Counted from the stretch's first letter, positions 27,156 through 36,422 are shown. The stretch: 48,104 bases of DNA from an uncultured Granulosicoccaceae bacterium (GCA_937930305.1 CALGLE010000034.1:1-48104), one strand, 5' to 3'. Notes: a model not told the origin generated them from the letters alone. Numbers and translations: made by a program.

Positions 27156-27193
27156 ATAAACCCTCTGGAACAACAATGAGCCAGAGGGTTTAT
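27156..27193. terminator. Perfect 13-bp hairpin between tmoX and tmoV
   Basis: ATAAACCCTCTGG (27156-27168) and CCAGAGGGTTTAT (27181-27193) pair perfectly around a 12-base loop. On the transcribed minus strand the stem is followed by TGTTC, a poor T-tract. A leaky terminator or an RNA-stability element that keeps binding-protein mRNA more abundant than the ATPase and permease is the usual reason for such a hairpin in ABC operons. A second small repeat (CGGTTT 27223-27228 with AAACCG 27237-27242) lies between it and the tmoX stop. Confidence 0.65.
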
Positions 27194-27265
27194 GGGTTCA
27201 ACCTAATCCAAACATAACGCATCGGTTTTGATGTTGAAACCGTTTTGTTGTGTTCAGCTTAAAGC

Positions 27266-28219
27266 TTACTTAGTCCAGGGCATCCAAACGGCTTCGTTGT
27301 CTTTCAACCATTTTGCAGCCGCGTCTTTGTGATCCATTTTATCGGTATCAACCAGTGCGGCCATTTGACCGATTTGGGCGGTGGTGAAGTCCAACTTAGA
27401 GAACGCTGTGTAAGCGGCTGGGTGTGTCTTTGGGAATTTGTAGTTAGCCGCTTTTTTCAACCAACCTTTTGGCGAACCGCAACTGCCGTCACCGCCATCA
27501 GCCACTCGACAACCGTCGGTATATTCAGGAAACTCAATGAATGTGAAACCGTCTGCATCGGTGAAGTTAGGCGTCCAGTTAAAGATAATTGTGCCTCGTC
27601 CTTCCTTCTTTGCAGAAGCCAGTTCAGTCCATAACGCATCCGCACCACCGGCAAATTTTACCGTCCAGTTATCAGCCAATCCCAACGCTTCTAAACGAAC
27701 AGGCATCAGGTCACCGTGCCAGCTTTGCGGGCCTTCTAACCAACGGCCTTTGCCTTCAGAATCAGCGGTAGCGAAAACTTCGTGGCAATCCTTCAATGCT
27801 TCCCAATTCGGCAAACCGGGGCATAGGTTCTCTTCAATAACCCAAGTTGGCACACCCATTTCTTCAAGCGTTGTTGCTGAGTGGGTGCCTGCGTCAATCA
27901 CGCCGCCCTTGGCCATTGCGTTGTAGAACGACTTACCAAAAGTGGATTGCCAAACTTCATGCGAGATGGTCACATCTCCGTTACGAATGGACTCATAAAC
28001 CGCTTGAGAATCAGCGGGAACGTATTCCACGTTGCTGCCCATGCTTTCAAACATGCCGCCGATAACGTACGCCATAACCACTTGGCTTGACCAGTTATGC
28101 AGCGGAATAACGATCGGGGATGTGCTGTCAGCAGCTTTTGCTGCTCCTCCCACAGACAACAGCGAAATGCAACTAGCCGCGGCCAGTGTTCGCAACGTTT
28201 TAGGTGTTCTAAATTTCAT
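27266..28219 (-). CDS. tmoX: TMAO-binding periplasmic protein
   Basis: A 317-residue substrate-binding protein of the OpuAC/ProX family with a signal peptide (about 1-29, ending AKA). Tryptophans in PLHNWSSQ, SHEVWQSTF, EGPQSWHGD and FNWTPNF are of the sort that build the aromatic cage for quaternary amines and TMAO. It lies just downstream of tdm and upstream of tmoV, each junction being marked by a hairpin. Ligand choice (TMAO rather than betaine or choline) is inferred from neighbours. Confidence 0.87.
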   Translation of the reverse strand: MKFRTPKTLRTLAAASCISLLSVGGAAKAADSTSPIVIPLHNWSSQVVMAYVIGGMFESMGSNVEYVPADSQAVYESIRNGDVTISHEVWQSTFGKSFYNAMAKGGVIDAGTHSATTLEEMGVPTWVIEENLCPGLPNWEALKDCHEVFATADSEGKGRWLEGPQSWHGDLMPVRLEALGLADNWTVKFAGGADALWTELASAKKEGRGTIIFNWTPNFTDADGFTFIEFPEYTDGCRVADGGDGSCGSPKGWLKKAANYKFPKTHPAAYTAFSKLDFTTAQIGQMAALVDTDKMDHKDAAAKWLKDNEAVWMPWTK

Positions 28220-28363
28220 AATTTCAGTCTCAGTTAATTATAGTATTCCAACAGACTTCTACCGCTTGCCAGCGCCAAAGCCCCTCCAACTTCTAACAAT
28301 CCAACGAACCAATAGTTAACATAAAGTATCACTATTTTTTTTACTCCAACAAATACTAAATTT

Positions 28364-28410
28364 GCAAAATACCAAGCTAACGATTCTTGCGCGTTAGTCG
28401 AGTATTTTGC
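28364..28410. terminator. 47-bp dyad immediately after the tdm stop
   Basis: Outer arms GCAAAATAC (28364-28372) and GTATTTTGC (28402-28410) are perfect. Inside them, after four unpaired bases on each side, CTAACG (28377-28382) pairs with CGTTAG (28392-28397) around a 9-base loop. The dyad begins one base past the tdm stop. No strong T-tract follows, so it may act as a terminator with help or as a 3' stabiliser, isolating tdm from tmoX. The rest of the 192-bp gap is AT-rich and probably contains a tmoX promoter. Confidence 0.6.
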
Positions 28411-28411
28411 A

Positions 28412-30778
28412 TCAGTAGTTGCCTTTTACCCGCTCCTTGGTTGGATCGAACATAGGTGTTGTCACAACGGTTGCGCTTAAGCGTTTTTGCTGACCGTCCA
28501 ACTGCCCTACTTCGATTTTCGTGCCGGGCACAGCGTGCGTAACGTCCACTCGTGCCATGGCAATCACCTTGCCTAAAATCGGTGATTTAATGGCTGATGT
28601 GATTTCACCGACCTGGGCACGACCCACACGAAGGCAATCACCGGAAACCGGCACCGTGCCACCGTCTAGTTCTAAACCCATTAACATTCGTTGCGGGTGC
28701 AATTTACGTTGCTCCAACACTTCACGTCCGACAAAATCATCTTCCTTTGATTTCAGCGGTACCGTGAAACCAATGCCCGCTTCAAACGGATCGGTTCGAT
28801 CGGTGAATTCATAGCCTGCGAAAATAAGACCGCTCTCAATTCGCAGCATGTCCAGTGCCGCCAACCCCAACGGTGCCAACCCCAACGGTTCACCCGCTTC
28901 CCAAATGGCATCGAAAACAGCGCGTGCATCATCGGGGTGACAGAACACTTCATAGCCCAGCTCCCCGGAATAACCGGTGCGACTGACCACCACCGCTGGC
29001 CCGTGAAAATCACCAATGCGTCCCACACTGAATCGAAACCAACCCAAGTCTTCCACGGTGGGTTGCACCGGAGCCGTCCAGATGATTTTCGATAATATGT
29101 CGCGGGATAATGGGCCCTGCACAGCCACATTGCACAAGTGACTGGTGCTGTTGCGCACCCACGCATTCAAATTATGCTTTGCCGCCAGTTCCCTTAACGC
29201 TAAGCCACTTTCATCGTTGCCACCGATCCAACGAAAATTATCGTCGGCCAATCGAAACACGGTACCGTCATCAATCATGCCGCCGTGTTCGTAACACATG
29301 GCTGTGTACACCACTTGACCGACCGCCAACTTCTTGATGTTACGCGTCACAGCCATCTGCATAAGCGCTTGCGCATCAGGCCCTGTGACTTCGTATTTTC
29401 TAAGTGGTGAGAGATCCATGATGGCGGCTTTCTCACGACACGCCCAATATTCTGCCGTGGTGCCAAAATTTGTCATGGTGTTGGGTAACCAATAACCGTT
29501 GTACTCTATGAAATCTCGAGTGTGGTCGGCAAAGCAGGCGTGAAAACCTGTCTCTTGCGTTTGTTCCACATCTGCCTCCGCGGTTTTTCTAAAACCAATT
29601 GATCGTTTGAAGAGTTCTTGTTCCCCGTACACACGCGTTTGTATGTCGGTGGGGTTCCATCCGTTAGCTGCGTCGATGTCGCAGGGACAAGCAGTCGCTA
29701 TGCACACAATGTCGGACAAGGCTTTAAGCAGCACATAGTCGCCGGGGCGAGACCATGGCTCATCAAAACCCAAGGCGTTTGTGTCATCCAACAGAGTATT
29801 GAAGAAGAAGTTAATCGCTGGCCAACCGCCACGGGGCCTAACGCCGAAATTAGACAGCGAGCGATTCATGTTGGTGGAGCAATTAATGTGGCCGGGGTAA
29901 CCCAGATCTTCGTAATAGCGTGCCGTACACGCAAGCCCGAAGGTGTCGTGTCGACCGCAGGTGTCTTGCACAATTTCAACTAGGGGTTCGTGATCGCTAC
30001 TAAAATATTTTGAGTAAATACCCGGTGCTGGATACAGCAACCCGCTTAAAGAGCGTGTGGTGGTTGGATCAATTTCTCTCTCCAAACCTTTTTCCAACGC
30101 TCGTGCAGAAAACGCTTGAAAATCTGAACATTCACGCCCTTGAACATCGAGAATTTGAATGTATTGCCCCGCTTTTACTTCAAAAGAAAACGCATTACCC
30201 GGCTCGATGTTCGCATCAATTAATGCATCGGCAAGCGGTGCGGGAGGCTGCAATGTTTCGCCAGGGACGCGTGCGGTTGCACGTTCAATGAACAGCACTA
30301 CATCGGTTGGCACGTTCTGCATGTCAGGTGACATGGGGCCCCCAGGAGCGGCAATGCAAAGCAGCCCACCGGCCACCACGGTTAAGCTTCGAAGTTCACC
30401 GGCGTAGGATTCACCGTCGAATAAAACCACGGGATCGGCAGCCGACAACGAGAAGCCTGCGTTCTCAAGTAACGCCATGACGCGTTGGCCGCTGGGCCCA
30501 CCCGCTTGAAGTGTTTGCTGCAAACCGGTCGCGTGTCTATCACCGGTTGCGCCGAGTTTGCCAGCGTCTGATTTTCCATCGGGGGTGAAGTGCACGCATT
30601 CAACAAGCTGCAAGCCTTCTGTGTCTTGCACGTTGATGACGTCACCGGCTTCCACTTCCAACGCGCGAGACCCACCGCCTGGTATGACGTGGCGCTCGAT
30701 GTTGTCGGGCAACACCGGCATCCCCGGCACATTGATACCGGCGCGACAGAACGGTGCTGGTGTAACCGATGCATTCAT
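28412..30778 (-). CDS. tdm: Trimethylamine N-oxide demethylase (aldolase), DUF1989-GcvT fusion
   Basis: A 788-residue cytoplasmic enzyme that splits TMAO into dimethylamine and formaldehyde. The N-terminal half contains two DUF1989-like units (about 30-170, and 190-400, opening FSFEVKAGQYIQILDVQG). The second carries DTCGRHDTFGLACTAR and IATACPCDIDAANGW, whose cysteines bind zinc in known Tdm. The C-terminal half (about 430-788) is a GcvT-type tetrahydrofolate domain (VVVSRTGYSGELGYEVFCH) that can trap the formaldehyde. Domain order and length match Tdm of Methylocella. ATG 30778 follows AAGGG. Confidence 0.93.
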   Translation of the reverse strand: MNASVTPAPFCRAGINVPGMPVLPDNIERHVIPGGGSRALEVEAGDVINVQDTEGLQLVECVHFTPDGKSDAGKLGATGDRHATGLQQTLQAGGPSGQRVMALLENAGFSLSAADPVVLFDGESYAGELRSLTVVAGGLLCIAAPGGPMSPDMQNVPTDVVLFIERATARVPGETLQPPAPLADALIDANIEPGNAFSFEVKAGQYIQILDVQGRECSDFQAFSARALEKGLEREIDPTTTRSLSGLLYPAPGIYSKYFSSDHEPLVEIVQDTCGRHDTFGLACTARYYEDLGYPGHINCSTNMNRSLSNFGVRPRGGWPAINFFFNTLLDDTNALGFDEPWSRPGDYVLLKALSDIVCIATACPCDIDAANGWNPTDIQTRVYGEQELFKRSIGFRKTAEADVEQTQETGFHACFADHTRDFIEYNGYWLPNTMTNFGTTAEYWACREKAAIMDLSPLRKYEVTGPDAQALMQMAVTRNIKKLAVGQVVYTAMCYEHGGMIDDGTVFRLADDNFRWIGGNDESGLALRELAAKHNLNAWVRNSTSHLCNVAVQGPLSRDILSKIIWTAPVQPTVEDLGWFRFSVGRIGDFHGPAVVVSRTGYSGELGYEVFCHPDDARAVFDAIWEAGEPLGLAPLGLAALDMLRIESGLIFAGYEFTDRTDPFEAGIGFTVPLKSKEDDFVGREVLEQRKLHPQRMLMGLELDGGTVPVSGDCLRVGRAQVGEITSAIKSPILGKVIAMARVDVTHAVPGTKIEVGQLDGQQKRLSATVVTTPMFDPTKERVKGNY

Positions 30779-30851
30779 TACATACCCTTAGCAGTGCTTT
30801 CCGATCATGACCGCAATGACCTCAACCTCACGTAATTAAGCGACTTTTCAG

Positions 30852-30866
30852 GCCTCAAGGTGAGGC
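30852..30866. terminator. Small hairpin between the XRE regulator gene and tdm
   Basis: GCCTCA (30852-30857) and TGAGGC (30861-30866) form a perfect 6-bp stem with a 3-base loop. The four T residues follow on the plus strand, whereas both neighbouring genes run on the minus strand. It is therefore an uncertain terminator, and could instead lie in the tdm leader. Confidence 0.3.
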
Positions 30867-30948
30867 TTTTGTCACTCTCCGCACTTTACACTAGATTTTC
30901 CTGTAAAGAAAATAACATAACTGAGTTTACTTGTTCGATGGGCATCGC

Positions 30949-31650
30949 TTACGATTCTGCAGCAGTTGCTTTCGTGGTGGGATAAGCCACGATGCACACA
31001 TATTTGGCGGGAAGATCAATGAGTCGCGTTGGTCCGTGAGGGGCATCGGCATCAAAAAACAGCGAGTCTCCTGGCTCCATCACGAACGTTTTATCCGCGT
31101 GTCGGTATTCCACGCTGCCTTCGAGAAAATAGAGAAATTCCACCCCATCGTGCTGGAACGTTTTGAATACATCGGATTCATCGGTCAGGGTGATCATGTA
31201 GGGTTCACAAATGACGCCGCTGTTGTTTGCGCCCAAGTAGCCAAGCAATTGGTATTGATGCCCGGCCCGCGTTCCCCGACGTTCCGCTGACACCCCCTCG
31301 CCACTTTTCACTTGCACCGCCATACGCTCTTGTTCAAAACGTTTAAGCAACTGGGATATGGGAACCCCCAGTGCGTTTGACAAAGCTTGCAAGGTGGTGA
31401 GCGATGGAGAGGTCATGCCATTTTCAATTTTGGACAACATGCCCACAGACAAACCGCTGTTTTCCGCCATGTCAGCCACGGTGATGCCCAGTTGTTGCCT
31501 CACCGCGCGCACTTCTCGACCAATCGCCACTTCCAAAGTACGCTCTGTCTCGCCGCGCAGTGAGTGAGGGTCTTGCTTCAGCGGCAGTTTCACTTCCGCA
31601 GTTATCGCGGCCGCTTCGCTGCTCTTTTTGGGGGTAGACGATGTGCTCAT
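30949..31650 (-). CDS. XRE-family regulator with C-terminal cupin domain
   Basis: A 233-residue regulator. A Ser/Lys-rich N-terminus precedes a helix-turn-helix domain (about 42-98; MAENSGLSVGMLSKIENGMTS) and a cupin sensor domain (about 150-222; HDGVEFLYFLEGSVEYRH and MEPGDSLFFDADAPHG). Such regulators usually respond to small metabolites. It is transcribed toward tdm and lies opposite the mgs-gma-dmm operon, so it very probably controls methylated-amine catabolism. The inducing ligand is unknown. Confidence 0.85.
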   Translation of the reverse strand: MSTSSTPKKSSEAAAITAEVKLPLKQDPHSLRGETERTLEVAIGREVRAVRQQLGITVADMAENSGLSVGMLSKIENGMTSPSLTTLQALSNALGVPISQLLKRFEQERMAVQVKSGEGVSAERRGTRAGHQYQLLGYLGANNSGVICEPYMITLTDESDVFKTFQHDGVEFLYFLEGSVEYRHADKTFVMEPGDSLFFDADAPHGPTRLIDLPAKYVCIVAYPTTKATAAES

Positions 31651-31867
31651 GATTAAACAAACCCGGTAATGCGTTCTAGGTGACTACTCTGCCATGCCCG
31701 ACGCAGGCTGGCGCTACCAATACGAAACTAACCGCGAAAAAGCCAGCTTCTGGCTCACTGTACGCGTCAGTAGATTATTATTCAGAAGAAAATATCATTC
31801 CTTTCTTGAATATTCGATAGTTCAATGATAACGTTTTGAAATTCATCGCTAACCTGTGTGCAATGCC
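31651..31867. promoter_or_regulatory. Divergent control region between the XRE regulator and mgsA
   Basis: This 217-bp gap must hold promoters for the regulator (-) and mgsABC (+). The half near mgsA is AT-rich. It contains the palindrome GAATATTC (31808-31815) inside the repeat TTGAA (31806-31810) and TTCAA (31821-31825). CTTGAATATTCG (31805-31816) is identical over 12 bases to 14917-14928 in the sox control region. I could not fix -35/-10 boxes with confidence. Confidence 0.45.
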
Positions 31868-32821
31868 ATGTGCGGAATTGTTGGTTTATACCTCAAGAAC
31901 GAGGCGCTTTACCCTGAGCTGGGCGCACTTTTCAAGCCCATGCTCATCGAGATGACAGGTCGTGGGCCCGATTCAGCCGGTGTGGCCATCTACCGCGATC
32001 CAGTTCCAGAGGGTCAGGTGAAATTTTCCTTAGCGCACGACAGTTCCAACTACGATTGGACAGCCCTGGCGGCTAAGCTTGGGGAAGCGCTTTCCTGCAG
32101 CACTGATGTTACGCAAAGGGACACGCACGGCATTCTCATCACCTCAGGGGCGGAAAAAAACGTTCAACAATGGCTGGCTGAGAACGCACCCGATATTCGA
32201 ATCGTGGGCAGTGGCAGCAGTGTTGAAATTTATAAAGAGACCGGCCTGCCTGAGCAGGTTTATGAGCGTTTCGGATTGCAAAGCGCTCAAGGGCGTCACA
32301 TGATTGGCCATACACGCATGGCAACCGAAAGTGCGGTGACCACAGCCGGCTCACACCCCTTTGCAACGGGTGCGGATCTGTGTCTTGTTCACAACGGATC
32401 GTTGTCCAATCACAACCGTTTGCGTGAAGAATTGAAACGAAAAGGCGTGACGTTTGGCAGTCAAAATGATTCTGAAGTGGCTGCCGCCTACCTAACATGG
32501 AAGCTGCGCCAAGGCGTATCTTTAAAAGATGCCTTGGAAGAAGCCTTAGACGACTTGGATGGTTTCTTCACTTTCTGCATTGGAACCAGTGATGGCTTTG
32601 CCGTGCTGCGTGATCCGATTGCTTGCAAACACGCGGTGTTGGCGGAAACCGATGACTGGGTGGCTATGGCCACTGAATACCGAGCCATCGCCACACTGCC
32701 AGGCGCAGGTCAGGCGCGAGTTTGGGAGCCCCGACCAGCAACGGTTTACGCTTGGGGAGCAGAGACTTTAGATGGGCAGGCGGCGAACGCGTCCGAGCAC
32801 GTTGATAAGGGAGCTGCCTAG
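31868..32821 (+). CDS. mgsA: N-methylglutamate synthase subunit A (class II amidotransferase)
   Basis: A 317-residue Ntn-hydrolase of the glutamine amidotransferase class II. ATG 31868 is chosen because the protein must begin Met-Cys (MCGIVGLYLKN), Cys2 being the nucleophile; the frame extends 12 bases upstream to a GTG. GHTRMATESAVTTAGSHPF and LVHNGSLSNHNRLREEL match the GATase core. It should hydrolyse gamma-glutamylmethylamide and pass methylamine to MgsC. It opens the plus-strand operon and touches mgsB with a one-base overlap (TAGTG). Confidence 0.88.
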   Translation: MCGIVGLYLKNEALYPELGALFKPMLIEMTGRGPDSAGVAIYRDPVPEGQVKFSLAHDSSNYDWTALAAKLGEALSCSTDVTQRDTHGILITSGAEKNVQQWLAENAPDIRIVGSGSSVEIYKETGLPEQVYERFGLQSAQGRHMIGHTRMATESAVTTAGSHPFATGADLCLVHNGSLSNHNRLREELKRKGVTFGSQNDSEVAAAYLTWKLRQGVSLKDALEEALDDLDGFFTFCIGTSDGFAVLRDPIACKHAVLAETDDWVAMATEYRAIATLPGAGQARVWEPRPATVYAWGAETLDGQAANASEHVDKGAA

Positions 32822-33504
32822 TGAACACGATGGATTTTCAAGAAGTTGGGTTGCGTGAAATTAACCGATCTTTACAAGCGGTTGAATCACTGACCAACAA
32901 TCGTGAATGGACGATTGAAAACCCAATGGGTCAGCACGCCATTGCGTGCGGGATAACCGCGCCTCTGTCTGTGCATATTAAAGGCAACGTAGGTTTTTAT
33001 TGCGCCGGTATGAACCAACAAGCGGAAGTGATCATCGACGGTCACGCGGGTGTGGGCCTGGCGGAAAACATGATGAGTGGTGTAGTTCGCGTTAAAGGCA
33101 ACGCCAGTCAATCCGCGGGGGCAACTGGCCATGGCGGCTTACTCGTGATCGAAGGCGATGCCTCCTCACGTTGTGGTATTTCGATGAAAGGCATCGATAT
33201 TGTTGTGGGTGGTTCTGTGGGGCATATGTCTGCGTTTATGGGACAAATTGGGCACATGGTGGTTTGTGGTGATGCGGGTGAAGCGCTAGGCGATTCCATT
33301 TATGAAGCCAAACTTTATGTGGCAGGTTCAGTGGAAAGCTTAGGCGCGGATTGCACCGAAAAAGAAATGACCGCTGAACATGAGCAAGCACTAGCAGATT
33401 TACTTGAGCGATCACAAATTAACAAGAGCGTGCAAAGTTTTCGCCGCTACGGTTCGGCGCGTAAGCTCTACAACTTTGATATAGATCATGCTGACGAGTA
33501 TTGA
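32821..33504 (+). CDS. mgsB: N-methylglutamate synthase subunit B (GXGXG domain)
   Basis: A 227-residue protein made of the GXGXG right-handed beta-helix, equivalent to the C-terminal domain of glutamate synthase. Glycine-rich turns include GHAGVGLAENMMSGVVRVKG, GATGHGGLLVIEGDAS and GQIGHMVVCGDAGEALGDS. It scaffolds the amidotransferase and FMN subunits. The GTG start at 32821 overlaps the mgsA stop by one base; ATG 32830 is an alternative. An 87-bp gap precedes mgsC. Confidence 0.88.
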   Translation: MNTMDFQEVGLREINRSLQAVESLTNNREWTIENPMGQHAIACGITAPLSVHIKGNVGFYCAGMNQQAEVIIDGHAGVGLAENMMSGVVRVKGNASQSAGATGHGGLLVIEGDASSRCGISMKGIDIVVGGSVGHMSAFMGQIGHMVVCGDAGEALGDSIYEAKLYVAGSVESLGADCTEKEMTAEHEQALADLLERSQINKSVQSFRRYGSARKLYNFDIDHADEY

Positions 33505-33591
33505 TTTTATGTGCACGGCTTTTCAACACCCATCACCCTATTCCCTCGCACAATCTCTGAGCCGTAAGCTCGGTACAACAGGCGCAGCATA

Positions 33592-34920
33592 ATGGACGAG
33601 AATATCCCTCGCGTGACCCCTCGAGAGTCAGCGACGTTTGATGAATACACGCGCTCTGAGATTCGACGTGCCGCCAGTACCGGTATCTACGATATTCGTG
33701 GTGGTGGTGCCAAACGACATTTACCGAATTTCGACGATCTTTTGTTTTTAGGGGCTTCCATTTCTCGTTACCCACTGGAAGGCTATCGTGAGCGTTGCGG
33801 AACCGATGTCACGCTGGGTGGATTAAACGCTTCAAAGCCTTTGGAATTAAAAATTCCGATCACCATTGCTGGCATGAGCTTCGGATCGTTGTCCGGTCAA
33901 GCAAAGGAATCGTTGGGTCGTGGGGCGAACCTTGCGGGTACCTCTACCACCACAGGCGATGGGGGAATGACCCCGGAAGAACGCGGTCACTCAAAGCAGC
34001 TGGTCTATCAATATTTGCCTTCCCGTTATGGTATGAATCCCGATGATTTGCGTAAGGCGGATGCCATTGAAATTGTGGTGGGCCAAGGTGCAAAACCCGG
34101 TGGTGGTGGCATGCTAATGGGGCAGAAAATCAACGACCGAGTGGCTGAGATGCGTTCCTTGCCAAAGGGCATTGACCAACGATCCGCGTGTCGTCATCCC
34201 GACTGGACCGGCCCCGATGATTTGGAAATCAAGATTCTCGAATTGCGTGAAATCACGAATTGGGAAAAGCCCATCTATGTGAAGGTGGCAGGCTCTCGTC
34301 CCTATTACGATACGGCGCTGGCGGTAAAAGCCGGTGCTGATGTTGTCGTACTCGATGGCATGCAAGGTGGCACAGCGGCCACCCAAAATGTGTTTATTGA
34401 ACACGTGGGTCAGCCGACGTTAGCGTGTGTGCGTCCTGCGGTACAAGCGCTGCAAGACTTAGACATGCACAGAAAAGTACAGCTGATTGTGTCCGGCGGT
34501 ATTCGCAATGGTGCCGATGTTGCCAAAGCCATGGCGCTGGGTGCTGATGCCGTGGCCGTGGGCAGTGCCGCGTTAATCGCGCTGGGCGACAACGATCCGC
34601 GTTATGAAGCAGAATACAATAAGTTAGGCAGTACCGCGGGTGCTTATGATGCGTGGCACTTGGGGCACGACCCGGCCGGTATCACAACCCAAGAGCCAGA
34701 ACTGGCCAGCCGGCTTGATCCGGTGGCTGCTGGTCGACGGCTAGCGAACTACTTGAAAGTGATGACGTTAGAGGCGCAAACTATAGCGCGTGCCTGTGGC
34801 AAGAATCACTTGCACAACCTGGAACCGGAAGATTTGTGTGCATTGACTGTGGAAGCCGCTGCCATGGCGGGTGTACCGCTGGCAGGCACCTCATGGATTC
34901 CAGGCCAAACACCCTACTAA
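33592..34920 (+). CDS. mgsC: N-methylglutamate synthase subunit C (FMN glutamate-synthase domain)
   Basis: A 442-residue FMN-binding synthase domain. AGMSFGSLSGQAKESLGRGA, TTTGDGGMTPEE, GQGAKPGGGGMLMG, DGMQGGTAAT and VSGGIRNGADVAKAMALGAD form the typical GltS barrel. It condenses methylamine with 2-oxoglutarate and reduces the product to N-methylglutamate. The separate subunits A, B and C correspond to the domains of one large glutamate synthase. It is followed by gmaS after 54 bp. Confidence 0.9.
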   Translation: MDENIPRVTPRESATFDEYTRSEIRRAASTGIYDIRGGGAKRHLPNFDDLLFLGASISRYPLEGYRERCGTDVTLGGLNASKPLELKIPITIAGMSFGSLSGQAKESLGRGANLAGTSTTTGDGGMTPEERGHSKQLVYQYLPSRYGMNPDDLRKADAIEIVVGQGAKPGGGGMLMGQKINDRVAEMRSLPKGIDQRSACRHPDWTGPDDLEIKILELREITNWEKPIYVKVAGSRPYYDTALAVKAGADVVVLDGMQGGTAATQNVFIEHVGQPTLACVRPAVQALQDLDMHRKVQLIVSGGIRNGADVAKAMALGADAVAVGSAALIALGDNDPRYEAEYNKLGSTAGAYDAWHLGHDPAGITTQEPELASRLDPVAAGRRLANYLKVMTLEAQTIARACGKNHLHNLEPEDLCALTVEAAAMAGVPLAGTSWIPGQTPY

Positions 34921-34974
34921 GCTGTACACGCGCACAGCGCACCGTTAAGAAAATTTAGAGGAGTTGCAATCAGC

Positions 34975-36282
34975 ATGACACTGGACTTAACCGATTACGC
35001 TGAGAAGCACGGCATAAAATTTTACTTGTTCAATTTTACGGACATTGTTGGCACGCAACGCGCCAAATTGGTGCCCGCTGGCAAGGCCAGTGGCATACAA
35101 AAAGCCGGTGCAGGTTTTGCCCCGTTCGCAAGTTGGCTCGATTACAGCCCATCTGATGCGGACATGTTGGTCATTCCCGATACCGATTCGTTAATTCAAT
35201 TGCCTTGGAAGCCTGAAATCGCCTGGCTGGCTGGTGACTGCTGGATGGACGATGAGTTGGTTGCTCAAGCCCCTCGCAATGTGCTGAAAAAACTCATGGC
35301 TGAATCGGCCGAGCATGATTTACTCATGAAAGCGGGTGTTGAACCTGAATTTCATATCATTACACCCGATGGCAGTGCGATTTCTGATGAACGTGACGTT
35401 CAAATGAAGCCTTGCTACGATCAATCCACCATCATGCGCCGCATTGATGTGATTGGTGAGATCAGTTCCACCATGACAGAATTAGGCTGGAACCCGTACC
35501 AGTGTGACCATGAAGATGCGAATGGCCAATACGAAATCAACTGGGATTTCAGTAACGCCTTAACTTGTGCCGATCAACTCGCGTTCTTTAAATTCATGGT
35601 GAAAGCCATTGCCGAAAAGCATGGGCTCCGCGCGACCTTCATGCCAAAACCGTTCTCTCATTTAACGGGTAACGGTTGTCATGTGCACATATCCATGTGG
35701 TCTAACGATGAAAAAACCAATAAGTTTTCTGACGCAAATGGCGAACTGGGTTTGTCTGAAACTGCCTACCATTTTATTGGGGGTTTGTTGGAACACGCAG
35801 AGTCACTCGCAGCCATCACGAACCCTTCGGTTAATTCTTATAAACGCATTAATGCACCACCGACTTTATCCGGTGCTACGTGGTCGCCCAGTTCGATCAC
35901 CTATGGCGGTAACAACCGCACACACATGATCCGTATTCCAGACGAAGGCCGCATTGAGCATCGATTACCGGATAATTCAGCGAACCCCTACTTGTTAATG
36001 TCGGGATTGTTGGCCGCGGGTCTGCACGGCATTCAGAATAAAACCGCCAGCGGTGAACGCTTGGATATCAATATGTATACCCATGCGCACACCGTAGAAA
36101 ACTTACGCAAGCTGCCATTGAACTTGTTGGATGCGGTGCGTTTGTTTGAAGCCAATGATGGCCTTCGATCAACCCTAGGTGATGAATTTAGCAAGGCGTA
36201 CATTAATCTTAAGAACGATGAATGGAATCGCTACGCGTGCTCCTTGTCCGAATGGGAACGCGAACACACTCTCGATTGCTAA
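34975..36282 (+). CDS. gmaS: Gamma-glutamylmethylamide synthetase (glutamine-synthetase family)
   Basis: A 435-residue glutamine-synthetase-fold ligase joining methylamine to glutamate with ATP. GAGVEPEFHIITP-type metal residues appear as KAGVEPEFHI, then GNGCHVHISMW (nucleotide/metal site) and RIPDEGRIEHRLPDNSANPY (glutamate and metal site). Size and position beside mgsABC separate it from ordinary GlnA. AGAGGAG (34957-34963) lies 11 bp before ATG 34975. Its product is the substrate of MgsABC. A long hairpin follows its stop. Confidence 0.9.
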   Translation: MTLDLTDYAEKHGIKFYLFNFTDIVGTQRAKLVPAGKASGIQKAGAGFAPFASWLDYSPSDADMLVIPDTDSLIQLPWKPEIAWLAGDCWMDDELVAQAPRNVLKKLMAESAEHDLLMKAGVEPEFHIITPDGSAISDERDVQMKPCYDQSTIMRRIDVIGEISSTMTELGWNPYQCDHEDANGQYEINWDFSNALTCADQLAFFKFMVKAIAEKHGLRATFMPKPFSHLTGNGCHVHISMWSNDEKTNKFSDANGELGLSETAYHFIGGLLEHAESLAAITNPSVNSYKRINAPPTLSGATWSPSSITYGGNNRTHMIRIPDEGRIEHRLPDNSANPYLLMSGLLAAGLHGIQNKTASGERLDINMYTHAHTVENLRKLPLNLLDAVRLFEANDGLRSTLGDEFSKAYINLKNDEWNRYACSLSEWEREHTLDC

Positions 36283-36325
36283 TGACTTATTGTACGGTCG
36301 ACCAGTTCGGTCGACCGTTAAGTCA
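36283..36325. terminator. Long two-part hairpin after gmaS
   Basis: ACGGTCGACC (36294-36303) pairs perfectly with GGTCGACCGT (36309-36318) around the 5-base loop AGTTC. An outer stem, TGACTTA (36283-36289) with TAAGTCA (36319-36325), extends it past a 4-base bulge on the left. The fold starts directly after the gmaS stop codon. No T-run follows, so it may stabilise the mgs-gma message or terminate partially before dmmDABC. Confidence 0.6.
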
Positions 36326-36422
36326 CTGTGGTTTGAAACGGTGTTTTAGATAACTTAATTAATAAATGAATTCAGTGTCTGCTTTGTTCGCAGGCATCCA
36401 ACGAACGACTAGGAGAGATAAC

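Noticed and set aside
28858..28897. Short tandem DNA repeat in tdm (CCAACCCCAACGGTG-like)
   Set aside because: It encodes a Gly-Leu-Ala-Pro-Leu repeat in the GcvT domain and is a local duplication of a few codons, not a repeat array.
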